This document shows positions 1-9,053 of a stretch of 64,000 nt of DNA, piece after piece. The notes beneath the pieces are model-generated. The model saw only the letters and a list, made by a program, of their open reading frames with translations. It searched no databases and was not told the origin of the DNA. Numbering within the stretch: the first letter of the stretch is position 1; each line of letters starts with the position of its first letter. This stretch comes from Fischerella sp. PCC 9605. GTDB lineage: Bacteria; Cyanobacteriota; Cyanobacteriia; Cyanobacteriales; Nostocaceae. The stretch is from NCBI RefSeq assembly GCF_000517105.1, contig NZ_KI912149.1:490290-554289 (forward strand), written 5' to 3'. A program made the translations under genes and the position numbers.

Positions 1-472
1 TAACTAGAAAGGCATAAATAAACTAAAAACAGTGCGGGCTAGAAGCCCACCCCACAATATTATTAAAGCTCTTGTGGGGTAGGCATCCTGCCCGCCCGTA
101 TAAAATACAAAATATTTTACGTTTAATTTTTATTTAGAAGTCCCTTAGCGATTTGTCATTAATAGATATTCGGTATATATCCTGATTTTGTCACTTTTTT
201 ACTCCTGTTTTGTCACTTTTGTAGTGGCAAAATTTAGAATGATTGACAATTTAGCTTTTTCCGTATTGACAAAACAAAAGAATCCATGATTGCGGGCATA
301 TTGCCCGCATTATCTTATTTATGTACCTCATCAAGAGGTTGAACGGTAATTTTAGTAACCCACATGAATCAAGCAAATACAAAAGAATCCAAGTAATAAA
401 GTAATTTCAATTTCACCACATCAGGGAACGCCTCTACCAGAACTGTTCTTTATTTAGTGTGAGGAGAACATA
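1..472. other. Intergenic region with two hairpin repeats
   Basis: No gene seen in the first 472 bases. Positions 32-98 form a long imperfect hairpin whose arms contain GCGGGC/GCCCGC and CCCCAC/GTGGGG, a style of interspersed repeat common in cyanobacterial spacers. Positions 291-309 are a perfect TGCGGGCA/TGCCCGCA hairpin with a 3-base loop. The last 20 bases hold GTGAGGAGAA just ahead of the ATG at 473, a good ribosome binding site. Confidence 0.6.
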
Positions 473-2197
473 ATGGTTAGATTGAAAGGCGGATTTCACG
501 TTAAAAAGTTGACTGCGACAGTATTCCTACTGGGGACAAGTATCATCACCCTTGAGGTACATACCGACACTGCTATGGCTGCCGATCCTGTAGATGTAGT
601 ATGTCCAAACAGGATTACTTTGAATACAGGCAACCTCAAACTTCCCTATTGCAGCAACAAACCCATAGACAAATCAGATGTTACTGTACGACGTGCTGTA
701 ATCGTAATTCATGGCACAAACAGGAACGCCGATGATTATTACAAGTACATGGAGGATGCTGCAAACAAGGCTGGGAAGCTCAACGAAACCATTATCTTGG
801 CTCCACAATTCCTTCGAGAAGAAGATATCGAGGCTCGCAATCCTGGCAACGATGTTCCCTTTTGGACGAACAATGGTTGGAAAGAGGGAGATCCATCGTT
901 GTCTACCTCAAGTAACCCGCGACCAGCACAGGTCAGTTCCTACGATGCCACCAATTACATAATGGCAAAACTAGCAGACCGGAACATCTTTCCCAATCTG
1001 CAAAACATAGTGATTGCTGGACACTCTGCGGGTGGACAATTCACCAATCGTTTTGCTGCTGGTAGTAAGGAACCGATGGTTGAGTCAACTGTTATCCCGA
1101 CCCGCTATATCGTAGCGAATCCCTCTTCCTATCTCTACATGGACGAAAAGCGGCGAGTAACAGGGACACTCGATCAGTTTGCAGTGCCAACCGCCGAAGA
1201 AACATCTAATTGTCCGGAATACAACGACTATAAATACGGTTTGAATAAACTCAATAGCTACATGCAAAATGTCGGGGTAGACAAAATCAAATCGCAATAT
1301 GCCCAACGGCAGGTTGTCTACCTCTTGGGTGAGGAAGATACCGATCCTAACGCTGACAGCTTGGACAAAGACTGTCCCGCCATGCTCCAAGGTACACAAC
1401 GTTTTGAGCGAGGAACTATTTTTTACAATTACATTCAGCAGTATTACGGTTTAGCAATTCAGGATAAGCATACGAAAGTAACTGTGCCTGGTGTTGGACA
1501 TAGTGCCAATGATATGTTCAACTCTGACCAGGGTATTCAGCAAATCTTTGAGCAGTCCACACCAACCCCGACACCCACACCAACGCCAACCCCAACCCCG
1601 ACACCAACCCCAACACCCACACCCAGCGGTACTTCGCTTACATTGAAAGTCACCGACGGCTGGGATTCCAAGAACCAAAAGACACTGGTTGGCGACCAGA
1701 AAGTCTACTTAGCACAGAGTAGCGATAATGACAGACTAGACTTGGAATCCAGACAATTCTGGTCGTTCCAGTTCCAGCCGAATGTACCAACAAATGCCAC
1801 TATCCAGTCAGCAAAGGTCTACGTAGAACACTATGAAGAAGAGGGAATATCATCCAACTCCGTTCAGTTTGAGGTTGGAGTCGGAGCGTTGAAAACCCCC
1901 ACGATTGTGGCGAAGCAATCCATGCCAGTGCTGTCTGGAGAGTCGAACGAGCGCACTGTGAACTGGGATGTGACACAGGCAATCAACACGCCTGCCAAGG
2001 CTAATGACCTCAAACTTGTCGTGCGTAACACTGGCACAAACGGCAAGAAAATCAAAATTGACCGGGTCTACGTGGTAGTAACCTACAGCACTAGTACCTC
2101 TAGAGTGAACAACACACCCCTACTCGCGGTGTCCGCCATCCCAGTTATGGGCATGATGACTGTAGCGTTCAGCCTCAGCCGTCGACTAAAAGCGTAG
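473..2197 (+). CDS. Secreted alpha/beta-hydrolase (esterase-like) with Thr-Pro linker and C-terminal beta domain
   Basis: 574 residues. An N-terminal signal peptide (hydrophobic stretch then AMAADP, cleavage near residue 36) sends it out of the cytoplasm. Residues ~60-355 look like an alpha/beta-hydrolase: VIVIHGTNR is the oxyanion-hole strand and GHSAGG (Ser185) the nucleophile elbow; VPGVGHS near 345 could carry the catalytic His. A (TP)n linker covers about residues 363-386, then a ~150-residue beta-rich domain like those attached to secreted polysaccharide-binding enzymes. The C-terminus is a hydrophobic segment followed by SRRLKA, reminiscent of a sorting or anchor tail, but no clear PEP motif is visible. 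Substrate unknown. The TP repeat is a simple DNA repeat, so its length may vary between strains. Confidence 0.75.
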   Translation: MVRLKGGFHVKKLTATVFLLGTSIITLEVHTDTAMAADPVDVVCPNRITLNTGNLKLPYCSNKPIDKSDVTVRRAVIVIHGTNRNADDYYKYMEDAANKAGKLNETIILAPQFLREEDIEARNPGNDVPFWTNNGWKEGDPSLSTSSNPRPAQVSSYDATNYIMAKLADRNIFPNLQNIVIAGHSAGGQFTNRFAAGSKEPMVESTVIPTRYIVANPSSYLYMDEKRRVTGTLDQFAVPTAEETSNCPEYNDYKYGLNKLNSYMQNVGVDKIKSQYAQRQVVYLLGEEDTDPNADSLDKDCPAMLQGTQRFERGTIFYNYIQQYYGLAIQDKHTKVTVPGVGHSANDMFNSDQGIQQIFEQSTPTPTPTPTPTPTPTPTPTPTPSGTSLTLKVTDGWDSKNQKTLVGDQKVYLAQSSDNDRLDLESRQFWSFQFQPNVPTNATIQSAKVYVEHYEEEGISSNSVQFEVGVGALKTPTIVAKQSMPVLSGESNERTVNWDVTQAINTPAKANDLKLVVRNTGTNGKKIKIDRVYVVVTYSTSTSRVNNTPLLAVSAIPVMGMMTVAFSLSRRLKA

Positions 2198-2261
2198 CAC
2201 CGTTAGGAGAAACCGCGAAAAGGGTTTGCTCCTCTAGCTAGCTTTGCCGCTCTAGTTTTTT

Positions 2262-2813
2262 CTACTGTTGTTGTTCGGGTTGTTCTGTTGATTGAGAATC
2301 ATTTTCTGCGTCAATTTTTTGGGTATTTCCTGCTTTTACCCAACCTTCTTGATCGCTATTTTCTAAGCGAATTTTTTGCCAAGTTTTATCACTATTTTCT
2401 TCTAAAACTATGACTTTTTGATTATGAGCTACTCCACCAATGCTTTCTGCTTCTGGTGTAGGTTCCTTCCGTAAAGTTAAGCCTTGTTGCCAGGTAACAC
2501 GAGCTTCATAGGCTCCTGGTGGCAATGCTGCTGGTGATTCTTCTTTCTTTGATATTTCTGTGGTATTGGAAGTTGATGAAGTAGATTCTTCTAAAGAAGC
2601 TTCAGTTGAAGAATTAGGTGTAGTGTTTGATGCTTGATTTGGAGATTGCTGAACTTGTACTTTTGCTATAGGTTTATCATTGGCAAAGATTGGTTTGGGA
2701 GGGGTCATGGAAACTCGATTCATGAAATAAAGTGCCGTTGCAATTCCGCCACCAATTAAAATAGCGATCGCCAATAAAATCCCAAGCGTATATTTTAATA
2801 TTTGAGTCAACAT
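2262..2813 (-). CDS. Membrane-anchored SH3b-domain protein
   Basis: 183 residues. One N-terminal transmembrane helix (residues ~8-31), a low-complexity Ser/Thr/Glu-rich linker, then a bacterial SH3 (SH3b) domain at about residues 100-168: VTWQQGLTLRKEPTPEAESI, then WQKIRLENSDQEGWV. SH3b domains usually bind peptidoglycan or cell-wall ligands in the periplasm, so it is probably an envelope protein displayed outside the membrane. It converges on the esterase gene with a 64-base gap and is separated from ycf46 downstream by repeat-filled DNA. Specific role unknown. Confidence 0.7.
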   Translation of the reverse strand: MLTQILKYTLGILLAIAILIGGGIATALYFMNRVSMTPPKPIFANDKPIAKVQVQQSPNQASNTTPNSSTEASLEESTSSTSNTTEISKKEESPAALPPGAYEARVTWQQGLTLRKEPTPEAESIGGVAHNQKVIVLEENSDKTWQKIRLENSDQEGWVKAGNTQKIDAENDSQSTEQPEQQQ

Positions 2814-3078
2814 ATTTACAATTTCAGCAGCAAAGTTAGGAGTTAGTAGATTCAGTGTGAATAAACGTATTTTTCGTGGTGACTGTTAGTGGATAGTGGT
2901 TAGTGGTTAGTGGTTAGTAGATAGTGGTTAAAAACCAACTACTGTACGGGCGAACGTAACAGCGCCCCTACTAACTACTAACTACTAACCAATGTACAGA
3001 CGTGCCATGGCACGTCTCTACAACTACTAACTGACCTGATATTTATGTTTACTCACACCTAGTCAACTTACTAACTCG
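2814..3078. repeat. Repeat-filled spacer with perfect 20-base palindrome
   Basis: Short GTTAGTGGTTAGTGG-type tandem repeats (2886-2930) face CTAACTACTAACC-type repeats (2970-2990), forming a potential long hairpin. A perfect 20-base palindrome built on GACGTGCCATGGCACGTC lies at 2998-3017. The same palindrome, again flanked by CTAACTA-type repeats, occurs at 59854-59881, so it is an interspersed element and not a site specific to these genes. Confidence 0.7.
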
Positions 3079-4593
3079 CTATTTTAGCTGGCGTTGTATG
3101 CGATCGCTTAAAGGACTGTGTTTAGAAGCTAAACGTGCTCTGCCAGCAGCAGCCCATTCTTGCAGTTGCTGAATTTGCTCAGTGGCAGTACGGGCCAGGG
3201 GTATAATTTGGCTGGCAGCTTCTAAAATGTCGTCGGTAGTAAAGTCGCGGTTTTGGCTAAAGCCGATGTGCATGGCTTCAATTAAAGTTTGTTCTATTTC
3301 CGCCCCAGAAAAATCGGGTGTTTCGTATGCTAACCTGTCGATGTCGTAACTTTTGATGTTATGGGCACGCAGGCGCGACAAATGCACGTTGAAAATTGCT
3401 TTTCGTTCTTCCTGGGTGGGTAAACCGACGAAGAAAATTTCATCAAATCGCCCCTTCCGCAGCATTTCTGGGGGTAAGGCTTGGATATCGTTGGCAGTAG
3501 CGACGACAAACACGGGTGAGTTTTTTTCGGATAGCCAGGTAATAAATGTACCAAACACGCGGCTAGTTGTTCCCGCATCTCCTTTGCTACCAAGTCCAGA
3601 AAAAGCCTTATCTATTTCGTCTATCCACAATACACAAGGAGCGAGGGCTTCGGCTACTTGAATCATTTGCCGCGTGCGGGATTCCGATTCACCCACCAAC
3701 CCGGCAAACAATCGTCCTACATCTAGGCGGAGTAGGGGTAGATGCCAGTGGTGAGCGATCGCTTTTGCGGTTAATGATTTTCCAGTTCCTTGAATACCCA
3801 CCAACAGCAAACCGCGCGGGTGAGGTAAACCATACTGTCGAGCTCGTTCAGTAAATGCGCCTCCCCGACGAAGCAACCAGTCTTTCAGGTTATCTAGTCC
3901 TCCGATATCAGAAATCTGCTCAGTGGCGGGGATAAAATCAAGAATCTGGGTTTGGCGGATAGTTTGGCGCTTTTCTTCCAATACCAGTTCCACATCTTCG
4001 CTTAGTAGTTCACCGTGGGTGGCGATCGCTCTTGCCAAAACTCGACGAATGCGATCCATACTTAACCCTTGACAAGAGCGCACCAAGTCATCTAAAAACT
4101 TACCCGAGGGAGAGTGCCCAGTAGCTAGCAACAAACGTTCTACTTCTGCTCGAATTTCTGTAGCAGAGGGTAAAGGAAACTCCACAACCGTCAAAACTTC
4201 TGTTAAATCGTCAGGAATAGCAACTCTAGGCGACAGCAGAACGATATTTTTTGGTTGGGACTTCAGAAGTCTGGCTAAATTGCGGAGTTTACGAGCAATT
4301 GCCACATCCTCTAAAAAGCGGTGATAGTCACGCAGCACAAACACCCCTGGTGCATTTGCGGGAATTTTTTCCAAAAATTCTAATGCTTGCAGGGGGTTAC
4401 GCCGCCCAAATCCCTGATCGTTGGGGTTTCCCTGGTAGCCATCCACAAAATCCCAAGTATATACTGGGCGATTACCCTGATTAGTAGCTTCTTCCTTGAT
4501 TAATGCTTCTACCCGTTCTTCTTCATAAGTGGGAATATAAATTAAAGGATAGCGGGCGCGCAGCAGGAGTTTGAATTCATCACGGAAGGTCAT
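3079..4593 (-). CDS. ycf46: Ycf46-type AAA+ ATPase
   Basis: 504 residues from the ATG at 4593; the frame stays open 27 codons further upstream, but homologues begin like MTFRDEFKLLLRARYPLIY. The N-terminal ~240 residues are the Ycf46-specific region (IPTYEEERVEALI...). The AAA domain follows, with Walker A GIQGTGKS, Walker B VLWIDEIDKA, a sensor-1 Asn in VFVVATANDIQ and arginines in LRKGRFDEIFFV. Ycf46 is encoded in many algal plastids and in all cyanobacteria I know of, and has been linked to photosynthesis and inorganic-carbon use; its clients are not well defined. It is transcribed alone here. Family assignment is firm, cellular role tentative. Confidence 0.9.
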   Translation of the reverse strand: MTFRDEFKLLLRARYPLIYIPTYEEERVEALIKEEATNQGNRPVYTWDFVDGYQGNPNDQGFGRRNPLQALEFLEKIPANAPGVFVLRDYHRFLEDVAIARKLRNLARLLKSQPKNIVLLSPRVAIPDDLTEVLTVVEFPLPSATEIRAEVERLLLATGHSPSGKFLDDLVRSCQGLSMDRIRRVLARAIATHGELLSEDVELVLEEKRQTIRQTQILDFIPATEQISDIGGLDNLKDWLLRRGGAFTERARQYGLPHPRGLLLVGIQGTGKSLTAKAIAHHWHLPLLRLDVGRLFAGLVGESESRTRQMIQVAEALAPCVLWIDEIDKAFSGLGSKGDAGTTSRVFGTFITWLSEKNSPVFVVATANDIQALPPEMLRKGRFDEIFFVGLPTQEERKAIFNVHLSRLRAHNIKSYDIDRLAYETPDFSGAEIEQTLIEAMHIGFSQNRDFTTDDILEAASQIIPLARTATEQIQQLQEWAAAGRARLASKHSPLSDRIQRQLK

Positions 4594-4974
4594 AAGTAGA
4601 TGTTGATGAGTGTTTGTTATGTGGTCTTTTATTTGATTCTTGCGGCTACACCAACGAAGCCTGTCTACATCCAAAATAAGACAACATTTGTATTATCCTT
4701 CTTCAAAACTTCTGATGATTAGCGATCGCCTGAATAGGGATACATGCACCTCTTGTAAACTTTGTCAATCATTAAATCCTTTACGCAGCCCTTTCAACGC
4801 ATAAATCTGCTCTTGGTGTCTTAGTGTCTTGGTGTTTCAAAAATTATTTTTTCACCACATAGACGCGCAGCGGTGAACCAGCGCGGTCTTGGGGGTTTCC
4901 CCCATGAGCGACTGGTGAACCCGGAGGGCTTCCCGCAGGGTAGGCACAAAGACACAAAGATTACTAAATAACTC
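4594..4974. repeat. Nested interspersed repeats upstream of ycf46
   Basis: A TTGGTGTCTTAGTGTC arm at 4813-4838 pairs with a CACAAAGACACAAAG arm at 4945-4960. The loop of this hairpin is occupied by a different palindromic repeat (4862-4942, containing CAGCGCGGTCTTGGGGG and CCCCCATGAGCGACTGG) that also occurs alone at about 22659-22712. The simple hairpin family recurs at 12971-13039, 35459-35525 and 52495-52551. No gene seen. Confidence 0.7.
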
Positions 4975-5880
4975 TCAAAGCTGACTCTTGGGAATCTCTT
5001 CGCGAGATTCGATCACCAATTGCATGGTTTCAACTGCTAAATCGCGTAAATCTTTATTAAGAAAGACAATTCCATTTGAACCAAACCAGCGGTCAAAGAC
5101 AGCGACATATCGTCGATCGCCTTCTACGAATCCTTGCATAAACTTGTAGAGAGTATAGTTTACCGAGTCGAGGAATTTAGAATTATTCTCGGGAACCATG
5201 CAGGCAATACCTTCTCTAGAATAAGGGCGATCGGGTACGACTTGAAAAGCATCTGGGTTTTTCGTTGTTCCCAACCATCCCTCTAAAAGGATACTATCTG
5301 ATGCGAAAGCATCTATTTTTCCTTGTTGCAAAGCCGCGTATCCTTCTGCCCTATCCTTGAGATATACCAGTTGAGCTTTGGGTTGTACTCGCTTTAGTGC
5401 TAGTTCGTTAGTGGTTTGCCCAAGTACACCGATGCGCTTACCAATCAAAGATTGAGGAGAACCTAAATTACTCCCCTTCTTTACTAACAACTGGGTGCCA
5501 GTCGCACCATAGCTAACCGAGAAATCCACCTTTTTATCTCTTTCCCAAGTAAAGCTGCTAGCATCGCAAACAATATCGACTTGTTGGTTAAGAATTTTTG
5601 GGATTCGTTCCGCAGGCGTTAGTTGTACCAATTTTAATTGGACTTTTTTTCCTAGTTCTTTTTCTAACTGTTCTTTAATCAAATTCAGCATATCTACTGA
5701 ATAGCCAACCAACTGCCCCTGACTGTTGGTATAAGCAAAAGGAATCGCATCTTTACTAGTACCTGCTGTTAGTACGCCTGTTCGGGCTACTTTTTCCATG
5801 ACAGTTTCTGCTTTAGCAAGAACAGGTGTCAATGCTGCAAACAAAACACTCACAGTAGCGATCGCCAATTTTTGATACAT
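4975..5880 (-). CDS. Periplasmic substrate-binding protein of a polar amino-acid-type ABC transporter
   Basis: 301 residues. A clear Sec signal peptide ends at AKA (residues 1-24). The mature part is a family 3 solute-binding protein: TGVLTAGTSKDAIPFAYTNSQG at the start of lobe 1, GYSVDMLNLI, then ...VDFSVSYGATGTQLLVKKGS and IGKRIGVLGQTTNE, all standard for glutamate/glutamine/general amino-acid binding proteins. It is an orphan: no permease or ATPase genes of that family lie nearby. It is transcribed divergently from the riboswitch-led ABC operon that begins at 6119. Ligand not predictable from sequence alone. Confidence 0.85.
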   Translation of the reverse strand: MYQKLAIATVSVLFAALTPVLAKAETVMEKVARTGVLTAGTSKDAIPFAYTNSQGQLVGYSVDMLNLIKEQLEKELGKKVQLKLVQLTPAERIPKILNQQVDIVCDASSFTWERDKKVDFSVSYGATGTQLLVKKGSNLGSPQSLIGKRIGVLGQTTNELALKRVQPKAQLVYLKDRAEGYAALQQGKIDAFASDSILLEGWLGTTKNPDAFQVVPDRPYSREGIACMVPENNSKFLDSVNYTLYKFMQGFVEGDRRYVAVFDRWFGSNGIVFLNKDLRDLAVETMQLVIESREEIPKSQL

Positions 5881-6118
5881 ATTTCAACCTTCCGAATACC
5901 ATTTTCGGTCGGCTTATTTTACAAGGATGTCAAAAAGTAGTAAAGCTCACTTTTTTCTCTGTTTCAGACAGATTACGATTTTTTAGTTCATAACTCTTAC
6001 CCTGAAAATTAAGTTTTGTAAGTCTAGCGAAAGAACTATAAAGAACCATATTTATCTTGAGATAGATATACAAATTTGAGAATCATATGTTACTTTATTC
6101 TATTAAGTAGAGTAAGTC

Positions 6119-6243
6119 AGCCTAATCTGGCGAATCGTAATTATTAACGCTGGAGCGGAGGAACCATATTTTGGGGCGTATCTCTTTTGAGAAGGGTATC
6201 TCTCAACCCTAGCCCGTCAGCTAACTTCGTAGGCTTTGAGAGG
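6119..6243 (+). promoter_or_regulatory. c-di-AMP riboswitch aptamer (ydaO/yuaA class), copy 1
   Basis: The leader of the ABC permease gene carries the conserved blocks of the ydaO/yuaA class: GGAGCGGAGGAACCA (6152-6166), TTTTGGGG (6170-6177) and AGCCCGTCAGCTAACTTCG (6211-6229). Pairings support the fold: AGCCTA (6119-6124) with TAGGCT (6230-6235) as P1, and CTCTCAA (6200-6206) with TTGAGAG (6236-6242) as the late helix seen in this class. The class binds cyclic di-AMP and usually switches off ion, osmolyte or cell-wall genes. Recognition is by comparison with remembered family sequences, not by a covariance search. Confidence 0.88.
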
Positions 6244-6294
6244 AGACTGAAGAGGCAGCATGTTTGTAATGTGAAAACCTCATCAGTGTCCTTG
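6239..6294 (+). promoter_or_regulatory. Likely expression-platform hairpin of riboswitch 1
   Basis: The 5' arm 6241-6255 pairs with 6278-6292 at 13 of 15 positions. Its start (6239-6243) overlaps the 3' strand of the late aptamer helix (6236-6243), so the two helices compete. No uridine tract follows immediately, so it is not a textbook terminator; it could act on transcription or on ribosome access to the ATG at 6346. Confidence 0.5.
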
Positions 6295-6345
6295 GCTGGT
6301 ACTGCTCGGATTTTTGTACCTGAGCTTAACTGAATTGGGGTTGCA

Positions 6346-7194
6346 ATGGCACAACTAAATTTGGCTGCGATCGTTGCAGTAGCTGGGCAGGTAGCCTGGA
6401 AAAAGACAAAACCTGTACTTGTCAGGGATGTTGTCTTACTGCCTATCCTTGGTTTCTTGGGAATTATCCTGTTGTGGTGGGTTGTTGCTCTTGTTAACCA
6501 TGAATTAATGCCCACCCCACCGGAAGCGCTAGCTGCTAATCTGGACTACATTTTAAACCCGTTCTATCAAAGGGGGCCAGGTAACTTAGGGATTGGTTGG
6601 TTGTTGCTAGCAAGTTTGCGACGAGTGTTGCTTGGCTTTCTCATCGGTGCTGTAGTGGCTATTCCCGTCGGATTTTTGATTGGAATGTCAAAAGCTGCAA
6701 TGCTAGCCCTCAATCCCATCATTCAGATTTTTAAACCGGTATCGCCACTAGCTTGGCTACCCATTGCTTTAGCCATCTTCAATTTGGCAGATCCTTCAGC
6801 TATTTTTGTTATCTTCATCACCTCCTTGTGGCCGACAATTATTAACACCGCCCTAGGAGTTTCTAGCGTTTCCAAAGATTATTTAGATGTGGCACGAGTG
6901 TTGGAAATGCCCCGCTGGCGACAGATTACAAAAATTATTTGGCCTGCAAGTTTGCCCTATATTTTTACAGGTTTGCGAATTAGTTTAGGGATTGCTTGGT
7001 TAGTAATTGTCGCCGTGGAAATGCTCACAGGTGGTATTGGTATCGGCTTTTTTGTCTGGGATGAATGGAGTCGTTTAAACTTGAGTTCGGTATTTTTAGC
7101 CGTACTGGTGATTGGCTTAACTGGTTTACTGCTTGATTTTGCTGTGGGCAAAGTTGAAGAATTAGTAACTCATCGTCCTAGAACTTCTAACTAA
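6346..7194 (+). CDS. ABC transporter permease, NrtB/CmpB/TauC-like
   Basis: 282 residues, about six membrane helices (first at residues ~32-50). The inner-membrane-component signature is DVARVLEMPRWRQITKIIWPASLPYIFTG (around 188-212), the EAA loop that contacts the ATPase. The sequence belongs to the nitrate/bicarbonate/sulfonate permease family. It is the first gene of permease, binding protein, ATPase, an order different from the usual nrtABCD or cmpABCD, and it lies 103 bases after a c-di-AMP riboswitch. The substrate cannot be read from sequence; c-di-AMP control points to an osmotically or ionically relevant solute. Confidence 0.85.
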   Translation: MAQLNLAAIVAVAGQVAWKKTKPVLVRDVVLLPILGFLGIILLWWVVALVNHELMPTPPEALAANLDYILNPFYQRGPGNLGIGWLLLASLRRVLLGFLIGAVVAIPVGFLIGMSKAAMLALNPIIQIFKPVSPLAWLPIALAIFNLADPSAIFVIFITSLWPTIINTALGVSSVSKDYLDVARVLEMPRWRQITKIIWPASLPYIFTGLRISLGIAWLVIVAVEMLTGGIGIGFFVWDEWSRLNLSSVFLAVLVIGLTGLLLDFAVGKVEELVTHRPRTSN

Positions 7195-7413
7195 CAAAAT
7201 TTGGTCATACCGAGATGTTAAGTACAGCTTTGCGTGAAAGAGTAGCGATTTGAAACGCAGAGGCTCGCAAAGGAAAACGCAGAGGGGCGCAGAGTCTTGG
7301 TACAAAAATTTTGTGCTTGAACTGATCCAATGTTGTAATAAGACGCACTTTAGCTTTGCAACGAGTGCGCCTTTGTTTAAGAGGCTATTTGTGAACAATC
7401 GATAACCAAAGCC
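7195..7413. repeat. Spacer with interspersed repeat shared with 37011-37075
   Basis: The stretch 7239-7325 (AAAGAGTAGCGATTTGAAA ... GGGGCGCAGAGTCTTGGT ... TTTTGTGC) is similar to 37009-37075 in a different spacer. The copy here is longer because it has an extra internal segment around 7258-7285. It lies between the permease and binding-protein genes of one probable operon. No other signal seen. Confidence 0.5.
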
Positions 7414-8865
7414 ATGAGTGATACCGATCGCAATTATTGGACTCGACGAGACTTTATCAAGGGAATGGGAGTAACGGCAACAGGAATGGCGCTGTCTTCC
7501 TGTGCTATTACTGGGAATACTGGTGCTAAAGGATTAACTGAAGAAGCTTTGGCTGTTGAACCAGTAGTCAGATCCCAAGACTTGGAAAAACCGAATATCA
7601 CTGTTGGTTATGTTCCCGTTAATGACTGTGCACCATTTGCGATCGCCTGGAAAAAAGGTTTTTTCCGCAAATACGGTTTGAACGTCAAACTTAACCGTGA
7701 AGCCAGCTGGGCAACTTCGCGCGACGGTCTTATTTTTGGTCGCCTTGATGCCTCACCTGTGGTATCTGGTGCAGTTACCAACGCCAGAATTGGCGCAGAA
7801 GGCGCGCGTCACGCCCCCTTGTGTGCGGCTATGACTATTCATCGCCACGGTAACGCCATGACAATGAACAAAGCCATGTGGGATTTTGGGCTGCGTCCCT
7901 GGTACGAGTACAAACAAAAGTATGGCGATCGCGCTTTGGAAGCCTTTGGTCGTGATTTTAGAAACTACTTTGCCAAGCAGCCACCAGAACGCAAAGTCTG
8001 GGCGGTGGTGCTGAGTTCTGCCATTTACGAATACTTTATCCGTTACTTATCTGCTGCTGCTGGTGTCGATCCTTTCAAGGAATTTCGCGTCATCATCATT
8101 CCTCCACCGCAGATGGTGACAAACGTCCGGATTGGGGCGATGCAAGCCTACATGGTGGCAGAACCTTGGAACACACGGGCAATTACTGGCAACGAAGGCA
8201 TCGGTTTTACTTTTGCTCAAGGTAAAGAAGTCTGGCTAGGACACCCAGATCGACTACTGGGGGTGATGCAATCTTTCATCGACAACTACCCAAAAACCTA
8301 TCGTTCCCTTGTGAAGGCGATGATTGAAGCTTGCCAATATTGCAGCAAACCTGAAAACCGTCAAGAAGTTGCCGAAATAATTACAGATCGCTCATTTACG
8401 GGTGCAAAACCCAAAAAGCCGGGTGCGCCAATCACCAAGTTTACAGGCCCGGCAATTCTCGGCAATTACAACTATGGTGGCTTTGATGGTAAAAACCGGA
8501 CTGTAAAAGCTGCTGATACAACTGTTTTTTTCGACATTCCAGATAACATTTCCAAACAACCAAATCAACACTCTACATTCATGTGGAGATCTGGAAGCAT
8601 TTGGTTGATGACACAAGCTGCGCGTTGGGGACAAATTAAGGAATTTCCTAAAAATGCGGAAAAATTAGCCGAACAAGGTTGGAGAACAGACCTTTATCGA
8701 GAAATTGCCGCAGAAATGGGTATTGAGTCCCCAAAGGATGATTACAAAGTCGAACCACCAGAAGTATTTATTGACAATAAAGGTTTTGACCCCAGCGATC
8801 CAATAGGGTATCTCAACAGTTTTGAAATTAGAGCCAACGCTCCCACTCGTTTTTACATGTCTTAA
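7414..8865 (+). CDS. Tat-exported NrtA/CmpA-like substrate-binding lipoprotein
   Basis: 483 residues. The N-terminus has a twin-arginine motif (TRRDFIKG, Arg11-Arg12) followed by a lipobox-like LSSC (Cys30), so it is probably exported folded and lipid-anchored. The body matches the nitrate/bicarbonate binding-protein family (NITVGYVPVNDCAPFAIAWK, FGRLDASPV, then the long C-terminal extension typical of NrtA/CmpA). It is the binding partner for the permease upstream and ATPase downstream. Candidate ligands by family are nitrate, nitrite, bicarbonate, cyanate or a sulfonate; riboswitch control makes plain nitrate uptake less certain. The anion-site residues were not checked. Confidence 0.85.
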   Translation: MSDTDRNYWTRRDFIKGMGVTATGMALSSCAITGNTGAKGLTEEALAVEPVVRSQDLEKPNITVGYVPVNDCAPFAIAWKKGFFRKYGLNVKLNREASWATSRDGLIFGRLDASPVVSGAVTNARIGAEGARHAPLCAAMTIHRHGNAMTMNKAMWDFGLRPWYEYKQKYGDRALEAFGRDFRNYFAKQPPERKVWAVVLSSAIYEYFIRYLSAAAGVDPFKEFRVIIIPPPQMVTNVRIGAMQAYMVAEPWNTRAITGNEGIGFTFAQGKEVWLGHPDRLLGVMQSFIDNYPKTYRSLVKAMIEACQYCSKPENRQEVAEIITDRSFTGAKPKKPGAPITKFTGPAILGNYNYGGFDGKNRTVKAADTTVFFDIPDNISKQPNQHSTFMWRSGSIWLMTQAARWGQIKEFPKNAEKLAEQGWRTDLYREIAAEMGIESPKDDYKVEPPEVFIDNKGFDPSDPIGYLNSFEIRANAPTRFYMS

Positions 8866-9053
8866 TTAGCTGCGATCGCAACCAGCCGCGTAGCAATTTG
8901 TTACAACACTTTGCTTTTTGAAATAGTAACAAATACCTGAATGGTGATACCTACAAAATAAAAATTTTCGGTTGAGTTTCAGAGTTTTCTAAACATTCTT
9001 TTGACTCTTATCTACCGCAGATTGTTAAAAATTCTTCTAACCCTGAGCTTCTC

